DNA from: Bacteroidota bacterium
GTDB taxonomy: Bacteria; Bacteroidota; Bacteroidia; B-17B0; Aurantibacillaceae
Assembly (NCBI GenBank): GCA_023433205.1
Contig: JAEZDS010000050.1
Location: 1-5,260, forward strand
Direction: 5' to 3'
DNA: 5,260 bases
The notes under the pieces: generated by a model
Database searches by the model: none
What the model saw: the letters and a program-made list of their open reading frames with translations, nothing else
Told to the model about the DNA's origin: nothing
Position numbers and translations under genes: made by a program
In this document: piece after piece, positions 1-5,099 of the stretch
Layout: each line of letters opens with the position of its first letter
Numbering within the stretch: the stretch's first letter is position 1

Positions 1-1102
1 CTTTTCACCTTATCTTTTTGTACCGGTGGGCGACAAGGTTTATCTGCTTACTAATCTCAATAAAAAGAAAGACAGTCTGTTGAGAAGCGGCGCCGAGATA
101 ACAAGGATCAATGGCGTGCCGGTTGACTCAATGCTTCGTCACTCTAAACGGTTTATAAGCAGTGATGGCCATAATCAGACTGCAAAGGACCACTACGTAC
201 AGCTTGGATTTAATAGCTACTATGTGGCGCTTTTTGGAAGACCGGATACATTTCATGTAGAATATACCGACGGTCAGCAGGTGCGTAGTGCCAAGTACGC
301 AGCCTTTAAACCTAAAGCCCTGCCGAGTATGCCACTCACCCCAAAAGATGACAGTTTGTATTGTCATTTCAAAAAGGCTGCCATCAGTTACCGGTGGCTT
401 GACAAAGAAAATAAGACCATGATGATGAGGGTCAGCAAATTTTCCAATGTTATGGAAGGCCGGGCCTACAGGAAGATTTTTAAACGTATGCGCAGAAATT
501 GCACGGAGAACCTGGTGATCGATCTGCGGAATAACGGTGGAGGCAGTCTGGCCAACGCCTACAAGTTACTCAGTTACATCATTGATACATCCCAAACTCA
601 GACACTTCGCACCAGCATAACCAGGTATCCTTATAGACAGTACACCAGGGGCAATGTGTGGTTCAGGTTCACCCGTTTTGCATACAGGGTAATCGGTGAA
701 AAAAACACTGTTAACGACACCGATAATTTTGTGTACACTATAAAACCCCGAAAGCGAAATCATTTTGGTGGAAAAGTTTTTGTTCTCACCAATGGTGGTT
801 CTTTTTCTGCATCAAGTCTGGTGGCAGCTTACCTGAAACAAACCGGCAGGGCTACATTTATCGGGGAGGAAACGGGTGGCACTGTAGAAGGTTGCAACGC
901 TGGAATCACCCCTTATTATAAACTGCCAAATACTAAAATAAGGGTTCGTGTACCAGCATTTAGGATTGTGCATGATGTAAGTCCTGTTATTACAGGTCAT
1001 GGCGTACAACCCGACTACAAAGTAGAATATACGTTAAAAGACCTTATGCGGCGCCGTGATCTGGAGGTGCAAAAGGTGAAGGAATTGCTCGAAATTCCGT
1101 AA
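1..1102 (+). CDS. S41-family (C-terminal/tail-specific protease-like) peptidase, 5'-truncated by window edge
   Basis: The frame is open from base 2 to the TAA at 1100-1102, giving 366 visible residues. An in-frame GTG at 26 is not a convincing start because coding sequence continues upstream, so the gene begins outside the window. The first 100 or so residues include a PDZ-like stretch (SGAEITRINGVPV). The S41 catalytic domain follows: LVIDLRNNGGG from about base 512, then VLTNGGSFSASS, whose second serine (codon 806-808) aligns with the catalytic nucleophile of CtpA/Prc, then GEETGG. The lysine that forms the Ser-Lys dyad in CtpA/Prc is not at its usual place about 25 residues after the serine; threonine is there. 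That agrees better with the dyad-less S41 proteins common in Bacteroidetes, or with altered activity. Family members are usually exported, but the N-terminus needed to judge this is missing. Substrate unknown. Family assignment is firm, activity is not. Confidence 0.88.
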   Translation, partial: FSPYLFVPVGDKVYLLTNLNKKKDSLLRSGAEITRINGVPVDSMLRHSKRFISSDGHNQTAKDHYVQLGFNSYYVALFGRPDTFHVEYTDGQQVRSAKYAAFKPKALPSMPLTPKDDSLYCHFKKAAISYRWLDKENKTMMMRVSKFSNVMEGRAYRKIFKRMRRNCTENLVIDLRNNGGGSLANAYKLLSYIIDTSQTQTLRTSITRYPYRQYTRGNVWFRFTRFAYRVIGEKNTVNDTDNFVYTIKPRKRNHFGGKVFVLTNGGSFSASSLVAAYLKQTGRATFIGEETGGTVEGCNAGITPYYKLPNTKIRVRVPAFRIVHDVSPVITGHGVQPDYKVEYTLKDLMRRRDLEVQKVKELLEIP

Positions 1103-1107
1103 CTTTG
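1100..1107 (+). promoter_or_regulatory. Probable -7 promoter element of ssrA (TAACTTTG)
   Basis: TAACTTTG matches the Bacteroidetes sigma-A -7 consensus TAnnTTTG exactly. It starts at the T of the S41 gene's TAA stop. Transcription would begin near 1114, giving a leader of about 28 nt before the mature tmRNA 5' end at 1142, which is plausible for a precursor trimmed by RNase P. I see no good TTG-type -33 box about 20 bp upstream; the nearest TTG (1085-1087) is too close. The same octamer recurs before mreB. Confidence 0.55.
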
Positions 1108-1141
1108 TAGGATGTTCTTTGAGACGCAAGTCCAAAAATCT

Positions 1142-1506
1142 GGGTCCGACCGGTTTTGACAGTAAGCGCGTAAACAGGTAAGCATGTAGAGCGTTGTAAG
1201 AAGAGCTCTTTAAACAGAACTTTCATATTTTTTATGTGGCGAAGAGAATTCTTACGCTATGGCTGCCTAATTTAGAATTAGGTAACCTTTGCTGTCCGGA
1301 GAGCTAAACTGCTCTGCGCTCCGATCACAGTATCATAAATGTGTAGTTTGTTTCAGTGATGTTGCGGGCTGAAACAATATCAGCAACTAAGTGAAAGGTT
1401 GGTTTGAATCAGCGCCTGCCTTTTGCCGACAACCAAGCTGGTGATAAACATGTAGAAGGCCTGGCTATGACTTATTTGGACGAGAGTTCGAATCTCTCCG
1501 GATCCA
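1142..1506 (+). ncRNA. ssrA: tmRNA (transfer-messenger RNA)
   Basis: tmRNA rescues ribosomes stalled on broken mRNAs: it enters as an alanyl-tRNA mimic, supplies a short reading frame and marks the nascent protein for proteolysis, working with SmpB. The 5' strand GGGTCCG (1142-1148) pairs with CGGATCC (1499-1505) as a 7-bp acceptor stem. Its third pair is G-U (1144-1503), the alanyl-tRNA synthetase identity pair. The discriminator is A1506; CCA is not encoded, so it must be added. The T arm is GAGAG/CTCTC (1482-1486/1494-1498) around the loop TTCGAAT. The D-loop-like GGTTTTGAC follows the 5' stem. The tag frame lies at 1238-1270, followed by a hairpin CCTAAT/ATTAGG (1266-1271/1277-1282) that contains the stop codon, and by a CGGAG/CTCCG helix (1297-1301/1319-1323) in the pseudoknot region. 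The 365-nt length is normal. It is a one-piece tmRNA with no sign of circular permutation. Confidence 0.97.
1238..1270 (+). other. tmRNA proteolysis-tag reading frame (GEENSYAMAA)
   Basis: The frame from the GGC at 1238 reads Gly-Glu-Glu-Asn-Ser-Tyr-Ala-Met-Ala-Ala, then TAA at 1268-1270. With the alanine carried by the tmRNA itself the tag is 11 residues, A-GEENSYAMAA. The GE(E/N)N..YA.AA layout matches tags known from Bacteroidetes, which fixes the resume codon as GGC. The C-terminus is MAA where the E. coli tag has LAA, the part read by ClpX. The stop codon lies inside the following hairpin. Confidence 0.93.
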
Positions 1507-1519
1507 CTTGATGACCAAC

Positions 1520-1550
1520 AAAGGGTTCTGCCGCAGGCAGAACCTTTTTT
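1520..1550 (+). terminator. Rho-independent terminator of ssrA
   Basis: GGTTCTGCC (1524-1532) pairs perfectly with GGCAGAACC (1536-1544) around a GCA triloop, followed at once by six T (1545-1550). The A/G-rich bases just before the stem can extend the pairing into the T run. It starts 14 to 18 bases after the mature tmRNA 3' end. It forms arm 1 of the larger element. Confidence 0.9.
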
Positions 1551-1603
1551 GTTTGCCCCCGAAGCAGCAAGCCCGCAGGGCTTGATTGCTGGAGGGGACA
1601 AAC

Positions 1604-1630
1604 AAAAAACGGCGTAGCGCAGCGCAGCCG
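1604..1630 (-). terminator. Rho-independent terminator for the minus-strand operon
   Basis: On the minus strand CGGC...GCCG (1630-1627 with 1613-1610), with an inner GCG/CGC pairing, is followed by TTTTTTG (complement of 1603-1609). It lies about 130 bases past the stop of the PaaG-like gene and is the mirror counterpart of the ssrA terminator. The stem is less regular than arm 1 (unpaired GTA opposite A), so confidence is lower. Confidence 0.65.
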
Positions 1631-1651
1631 CTTTGTTGGTTCCCTTCACGG

Positions 1652-1688
1652 GTTAGTAGAGATGGCGCGAAGCGCAATCTCTACTAAC
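1652..1688. repeat. REP-like long palindrome with GAA triloop
   Basis: GTTAGTAGAGAT (1652-1663) pairs perfectly with ATCTCTACTAAC (1677-1688). Inside, after one G/A mismatch, GCGC (1665-1668) pairs with GCGC (1672-1675) around GAA. No T run follows on either strand, so it is not a standard terminator. The GTAGAGA...TCTCTAC arms with a GC-rich tip resemble, from memory, REP-type palindromes scattered through some Bacteroidetes and cyanobacterial genomes. It lies in the leader-free gap between the cloverleaf element and the PaaG-like stop. I see nothing else in 1689-1756. Confidence 0.75.
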
Positions 1689-1756
1689 GGATCTCTCGCG
1701 AAACAATACCGTGTCTTGATTTCTCAGCAACCCTTACCACACGAACGCATTTTACG

Positions 1757-2533
1757 CTAATTTCCCTTAAACTCCGGTTTTCTTTTTTCCAGGAAAGCCT
1801 TAACTCCTTCGTTGTAATCGTGAGAGGAAGCTGCTTCCACCTGTAGTTCGCCCTCAGCTTTTAGCTGTTCTTCCAGTGTGTTCTGATAGGTTCTGTTCAG
1901 CAATTTTTTGGTGAGTCCAATGGCTTTTGTTGGCATATTGGCTAGCTGGGTTGCTAGCTCGTTGGCTTTATTGGTAAGTTCCCCATCATCATAAACCTTA
2001 TAAACCATGCCGAATGACCGCGCATCGGCGGCGCTCAGTTTGTCGCCGGTTAACATAAGAGCAGAGGCCAGGTTCAGTCCCACCAGACGAGGCAGCATAT
2101 AAGTTCCGCCGCTATCGGGTATTAGTCCGATCTTACCAAAAGCCTGAATAAAAGTAGCGCTGTTTGCGGCAATCACTATATCGCAGGCCAGAGCAATGTT
2201 TGCTCCTGCGCCTGCCGCAACACCATTCACGGCGGCTATTACCGGTTTGCCGAGGTTACGAATAGCCATAATAATGGGATTGTAATGTTCCTCAACGATC
2301 TTTTTTATGCCGGGTCCATCGGGGTCAATTGCCTCCGACAGATCCTGACCTGCACAAAATGCTTTGCCCTCGCCGGTGATCACCACACATCGGACAGCGG
2401 CCTCTGCCTCAGCCTTCCTCAATTCATTGATGAGGGCAAGCGCCATCTTTCTGTTAAAACTGTTGTATTTGTCGGGCCGGTTTAGTTTTAACCAAAGAAC
2501 ATTGGACTGGATTTCTGAAATAATTTCCTCCAT
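1757..2533 (-). CDS. paaG: Enoyl-CoA hydratase/isomerase, PaaG-like (1,2-epoxyphenylacetyl-CoA isomerase type)
   Basis: A 258-residue crotonase-fold protein, the usual family length. PaaG converts ring-1,2-epoxyphenylacetyl-CoA to oxepin-CoA in phenylacetate degradation and can shift double bonds in later intermediates. Visible motifs, as remembered from E. coli PaaG: NRPDKYNSFN (18-27), FCAGQDL (59-65, oxyanion-hole loop), KPVIAAVNGVAAGAGA (96-111, second oxyanion glycine), GLIPDSGGT (136-144) with Asp140 in the place of the catalytic Asp, and C-terminal YNEGVKAFLEKRKPEF. No Glu is present at the hydratase positions, which suits an isomerase. The start is the ATG at 2533-2531, six bases after the upstream arginase-like stop, so the two are probably co-transcribed and perhaps translationally coupled. 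No other paa gene is in view, so a different CoA-ester substrate, for example in fatty or amino acid breakdown, is possible. Transcription ends in the element at 1514-1640. Confidence 0.88.
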   Translation of the reverse strand: MEEIISEIQSNVLWLKLNRPDKYNSFNRKMALALINELRKAEAEAAVRCVVITGEGKAFCAGQDLSEAIDPDGPGIKKIVEEHYNPIIMAIRNLGKPVIAAVNGVAAGAGANIALACDIVIAANSATFIQAFGKIGLIPDSGGTYMLPRLVGLNLASALMLTGDKLSAADARSFGMVYKVYDDGELTNKANELATQLANMPTKAIGLTKKLLNRTYQNTLEEQLKAEGELQVEAASSHDYNEGVKAFLEKRKPEFKGN

Positions 2534-2539
2534 AATATT

Positions 2540-3493
2540 TTAAAAGTCGTTGCTGAGTTGATTTGTGGCTTTTTGCAGGATCTCAAAAGCATTTTCAGCC
2601 ATAAGGTTCTCCCGGTCGAGGGTTGGGTTGATCTCTACCATTTCAAAACAGGCTATCTTTTTACTTCGCATAATGTAATAGATAAGGTTGCCGGCCTCTT
2701 TTTCGGTGATGCCGTTAGGCACCGGCGTTCCTGTGCCGCTGGAGATCCGCGAATCCATACTGTCAACATCAAAACTTACAAAGATCAGGTCGCAGTGCTC
2801 GAGGTAATTGAGGGAGTCAATAGCTACACGTTCCACAGCTTTTTTACGGATCTCCTGTAAAGTGAACACGCGGATCTTGTTCTTTTTAATAATGTATTCC
2901 TCTGGTGGTTCAAAATCACGCAGGGCAATAAAAACCAGGTCGGAGTAACGGACCTTAGGGAAAATGCCGCCAAGATTTTTGAGTTTCTCCCAATATTCGA
3001 TGGTTTCATCGTCGGGCTTGTTCTGCTGCTTGTCTTTGTTATCCTCGCCCAGCACACAGGCCAGCGGCATTCCGTGCATATTACCACTTGGAGTAGTGTA
3101 AGGACTGTGAAGGTCGGCGTGGGCGTCAATCCATATCACTCCAAGTCTTTTGTCGGGATAGGCCATTCGAATTCCGCTTATGGTGCCAAGTGCAGAACTA
3201 TGATCACCGGCTAGTACAATGGGGATCTGGTCTGCCTTTAAAGTTTTCTGAATTTCTTTAGCCAACCGCTCATTCAGGTTATGGATACCTTTTATTCTTT
3301 TGGCGTAGTCGTGTACAACCGGCTCCAGAAGCAGGTTATTCTCGTTTGGCACCTCAACTGACTTGAATCTCTTGAAGAACGGGCTCCCAAAATCGAGGGC
3401 GGCGATCTTTATGGCATCCACCCCCATGCTTGAACCCCGGGTTCCGGCTCCTATTTCACTTTTAACTTCAATAATTTTGATCGGTTTAATCAT
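2540..3493 (-). CDS. rocF: Arginase (Mn-dependent ureohydrolase)
   Basis: Arginase hydrolyses arginine to ornithine and urea using a two-manganese centre in the cytoplasm. Counted from the ATG at 3493-3491 (317 residues), the Mn ligand motifs are all present: GDHS (96-99, His98), DAHAD (123-127) and SFDVD (240-244). SGNMHGMP (136-143) is the loop typical of arginases rather than agmatinases, and EINP (287-290) supplies the conserved glutamate. The N-terminus IKIIEVKSEIGAGTRGSS begins close to this ATG, as in the family. The frame stays open to a GTG at 3577 (345 residues), but that start would add 28 atypical residues and cover the divergent control region, so I prefer the ATG. The Asn that helps bind the arginine carboxylate in animal arginases is His (DAHADLHSP). 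It is first gene of a pair with the PaaG-like gene, divergent from arginine decarboxylase. Alternatives within the family (agmatinase, formimidoylglutamase) are less likely. Confidence 0.88.
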   Translation of the reverse strand: MIKPIKIIEVKSEIGAGTRGSSMGVDAIKIAALDFGSPFFKRFKSVEVPNENNLLLEPVVHDYAKRIKGIHNLNERLAKEIQKTLKADQIPIVLAGDHSSALGTISGIRMAYPDKRLGVIWIDAHADLHSPYTTPSGNMHGMPLACVLGEDNKDKQQNKPDDETIEYWEKLKNLGGIFPKVRYSDLVFIALRDFEPPEEYIIKKNKIRVFTLQEIRKKAVERVAIDSLNYLEHCDLIFVSFDVDSMDSRISSGTGTPVPNGITEKEAGNLIYYIMRSKKIACFEMVEINPTLDRENLMAENAFEILQKATNQLSNDF

Positions 3494-3529
3494 AAATGCG
3501 GTTAATCGTTGTAGTACGGCCTTTTTTGG

Positions 3530-3552
3530 TAAAAGTAAATCACTTACATTTA
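3530..3552. promoter_or_regulatory. Operator-like inverted repeat, site 1
   Basis: The dyad is centred on C3541, with arms GTAA (3535-3538) / TTAC (3544-3547) and flanking TAAA / TTTA. Nine of eleven symmetric positions pair. It covers both proposed -7 elements, so a bound protein would block both promoters. The dyad may instead be just the two -7 elements facing apart. Confidence 0.45.
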
Positions 3553-3564
3553 TAGTTTCCTTAT

Positions 3565-3585
3565 AGAAGTAAGTCACCTACATCT
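3565..3585. promoter_or_regulatory. Operator-like inverted repeat, site 2
   Basis: The dyad is centred on C3575, with arms AGA-GTA / TAC-TCT; eight of ten symmetric positions pair. The core GTAAGTCACCTACATCT matches site 1 at 14 of 17 positions, with centres exactly 34 bp apart. It ends nine bases before the arginine decarboxylase ATG, so it could act on initiation or translation of that gene. It overlaps the unused GTG start of the arginase frame. Confidence 0.45.
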
Positions 3586-3594
3586 GACAGCATC

Positions 3595-4992
3595 ATGGAT
3601 AATCTATACAGCACTCTGATACACCAGACCTTCAATTTTCCTCAGGAGGGATTTGAAGTAAAGGACAATGAATTATACTTTAATGACATTCCATTAATGG
3701 ACATTATTAAACAGTACGGCACTCCTTTGCGTATCAGTTACTTACCAAAAATTGGTTCACAGATCCAGAAAGCCAAAAGGTTGTTTCATGTGGCTATGGC
3801 CAAGGTGGATTACAAAGGCAAATACGTTTATTGTTACTGCACAAAAAGCAGTCATTTTAGTTTTGTAATTGACGAAGTGTTAAAAAACGAGGTCCATATT
3901 GAGACCTCCTCCACTTTTGACCTGCAGATTATCAAAGAACAATACCAGAAAAAGGCATTGACCAAAGATACATATATTATTTGTAACGGATATAAACGTG
4001 TGCCTTACAAGCAGTTGATCTGCGATCACATCAACGAGGGATTCAACGTGATACCGGTACTCGATCATCTGGATGAGATAGAATATTACAGGAAATACAC
4101 CAAAGCCGAGCGCGTGAACCTGGGTATCCGCATCAGCACGGAAGAGGAGCCTTCGTTTACCTTTTATACATCCCGGCTTGGCATTCGCAGCAGCGACATT
4201 ATGACGCTATACAATGAGAAGATAAAAACCAATCCCCGCTTTAAACTCAAGCTGCTTCATTTTTTTATAAATACAGGAATCAAGGACACTATTTATTACT
4301 GGACTGAGCTCAATAAGTGCCTGAATATATACAAGGAGCTGCGCGAAGTTTGTCCTGATCTTGATTCCCTTAACATTGGTGGCGGCATGCCCATCCGCAA
4401 TTCGCTGGGATTTGAGTATGATTATGAATACATGATCGAGGAGATTGTGGCTCAGATCAAGACTTTCTGTGATCAGAATGAAATTCCGGAGCCGGATATT
4501 TTTACTGAATTTGGTTCATTTACCGTTGGAGAAAGCGGTGCAACCCTTTATTCAATAATAGATCAGAAGCAGCAGAACGACCGCGAAACCTGGTACATGA
4601 TTGACAGTTCGTTCATAACAACACTGCCGGATACCTGGGGAATTAATCAGCGTTTTATTTTGCTGGCGCTCAATAACTGGGATAAGCCTTATATACCGGT
4701 GAACCTCGGTGGGCTTACCTGCGACAGCATGGACTATTACAACACAGAGGCACACACCAATCAGGTGTTTCTTCCAAAAGTAGACAAAGGGCAGAAGGTA
4801 ACTCAATACATAGGATTTTTTCATACCGGCGCTTATCAGGAGGCGCTCAGCGGTTACGGCGGAACACAGCATTGCCTGATACCGGCGCCAAAACATGTTT
4901 TAATTGACAGAGATGCCGATGGAGAGCTGGCCACCAGGCTGTTTGCAAAAGAGCAGAGTTACAAGAGCATGTTAAAGATACTGGGGTATTAA
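3595..4992 (+). CDS. speA: Arginine decarboxylase-type PLP enzyme (fold III, alanine racemase-like)
   Basis: A 465-residue protein of the group-IV decarboxylase superfamily (ornithine, arginine and diaminopimelate decarboxylases). Arginine decarboxylase makes agmatine, the entry to putrescine and spermidine. Motifs in order: YGTPLRI (41-47) at the start of the barrel; YCYCTKSSHF (79-88), Lys84 in the place of the PLP Schiff-base lysine; HFFINTG (222-228); NIGGGMP (260-266), the glycine loop that holds the PLP phosphate; EFGSFTVGESG (305-315) in the place of the EPGR segment; GLTCDSMDYY (373-382), Cys376 and Asp377 being the substrate-side pair; and GAYQ (412-415). It is shorter than E. coli SpeA (about 658 residues) and fits the short type I recall in Bacteroidetes. 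Substrate rests on family memory and on the neighbouring arginase; lysine, ornithine, carboxynorspermidine or diaminopimelate are alternatives. The ATG start fits the family N-terminus; no Shine-Dalgarno sequence is seen. Confidence 0.85.
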   Translation: MDNLYSTLIHQTFNFPQEGFEVKDNELYFNDIPLMDIIKQYGTPLRISYLPKIGSQIQKAKRLFHVAMAKVDYKGKYVYCYCTKSSHFSFVIDEVLKNEVHIETSSTFDLQIIKEQYQKKALTKDTYIICNGYKRVPYKQLICDHINEGFNVIPVLDHLDEIEYYRKYTKAERVNLGIRISTEEEPSFTFYTSRLGIRSSDIMTLYNEKIKTNPRFKLKLLHFFINTGIKDTIYYWTELNKCLNIYKELREVCPDLDSLNIGGGMPIRNSLGFEYDYEYMIEEIVAQIKTFCDQNEIPEPDIFTEFGSFTVGESGATLYSIIDQKQQNDRETWYMIDSSFITTLPDTWGINQRFILLALNNWDKPYIPVNLGGLTCDSMDYYNTEAHTNQVFLPKVDKGQKVTQYIGFFHTGAYQEALSGYGGTQHCLIPAPKHVLIDRDADGELATRLFAKEQSYKSMLKILGY

Positions 4993-5010
4993 ACATATCC
5001 TGTTAAATAC
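4986..5010 (+). terminator. Possible weak terminator hairpin after the decarboxylase gene
   Basis: GTATTAAACA (4986-4995) pairs with TGTTAAATAC (5001-5010) with one A/A mismatch and a 5-base loop; TTCTT follows. The hairpin includes the stop codon at 4990-4992. The stem is A/T-rich and the T run is broken, so it is weak or incidental. No better terminator is seen before mreB. Confidence 0.3.
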
Positions 5011-5066
5011 TTCTTGAAATCTTTCGCCAGACCCTGCATTTGCCGTGGAATACCTTTGTAAATTTC

Positions 5067-5074
5067 TAACTTTG
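5067..5074 (+). promoter_or_regulatory. Probable -7 promoter element of mreB (TAACTTTG)
   Basis: An exact TAnnTTTG match, identical to the one before ssrA, with a predicted start near 5081 and a leader of about 19 nt. TTTG at 5039-5042 could be the -33 box, though its gap of 24 is slightly long. A second exact match, TACCTTTG (5051-5058), lies 16 bp upstream and may be an alternative promoter. Confidence 0.6.
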
Positions 5075-5099
5075 ATATCACACACCACTTTTAGCTTTT

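Larger units (their letters stand above)
1514..1640. repeat. 127-bp four-way (cloverleaf-like) palindromic element between convergent genes
   Basis: A perfect 10-bp outer stem, ACCAACAAAG (1514-1523) with CTTTGTTGGT (1631-1640), encloses three hairpins that abut with no spare base: arm 1 at 1524-1544, arm 2 at 1545-1609 and arm 3 at 1610-1630. Arm 2 has a 16-position stem (1545-1560 with 1594-1609, one C/A mismatch), capped by a smaller hairpin (AAGCCC-GCA-GGGCTT, 1569-1583). Arms 1 and 3 are both 21 nt but differ in sequence. Read on either strand the order is therefore ACCAACAAAG, a 21-nt hairpin, TTTTTTGTTTG, then a C run. It works as a bidirectional terminator by form. It could also be a dispersed non-autonomous repeat; I see no flanking target duplication. 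Confidence 0.8.
3494..3594. promoter_or_regulatory. Divergent promoter/operator region between arginase and arginine decarboxylase genes
   Basis: The 101 bases between the two start codons must hold the promoters of both transcripts. Near-consensus -7 elements lie back to back: TACATTTA (3545-3552, plus) and TACTTTTA (3537-3530, minus), each one base off TAnnTTTG. They would give start sites near 3559 and 3523 and leaders of about 30-36 nt for both genes. A TTTTG at 3524-3528 could be a plus-strand -33 box but is a few bases too close. No Shine-Dalgarno sequence precedes either ATG. Confidence 0.5.

Noticed and set aside
1044..1226. Minus-strand 60-codon frame over the S41 end and tmRNA 5' end
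   Set aside because: It is antisense to two well-supported genes and has no recognisable motif.
1380..1677. Two minus-strand open frames of 70 and 89 codons across the tmRNA 3' half and the hairpins
   Set aside because: They overlap the tmRNA and palindromes, and their translations show no protein-like pattern. They are shadows of structured RNA/DNA.
1514..1688. CRISPR array, integron attC or phage att site as an explanation for the repeats
   Set aside because: There are no regularly spaced direct repeats, the attC core sites are absent, and there is no integrase gene, tRNA-end duplication or target duplication. The tmRNA 3' end, a common integration site, has no second copy in the window.
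3494..3577. 28-residue N-terminal extension of the arginase from the GTG at 3577
   Set aside because: The extension does not resemble arginase N-termini, the family pattern starts just after the ATG at 3493, and the extension would run through both inverted-repeat sites and the divergent promoters.
3494..3594. Arginine-sensing riboswitch
   Set aside because: The leaders of both genes would be only about 30-36 nt, too short for a known aptamer plus expression platform, and the dyads look like protein sites.
4552..4896. Minus-strand 114-codon frame within the decarboxylase gene
   Set aside because: The plus-strand frame carries conserved catalytic motifs throughout. The antisense frame is hydrophobic in patches but matches nothing I recognise.
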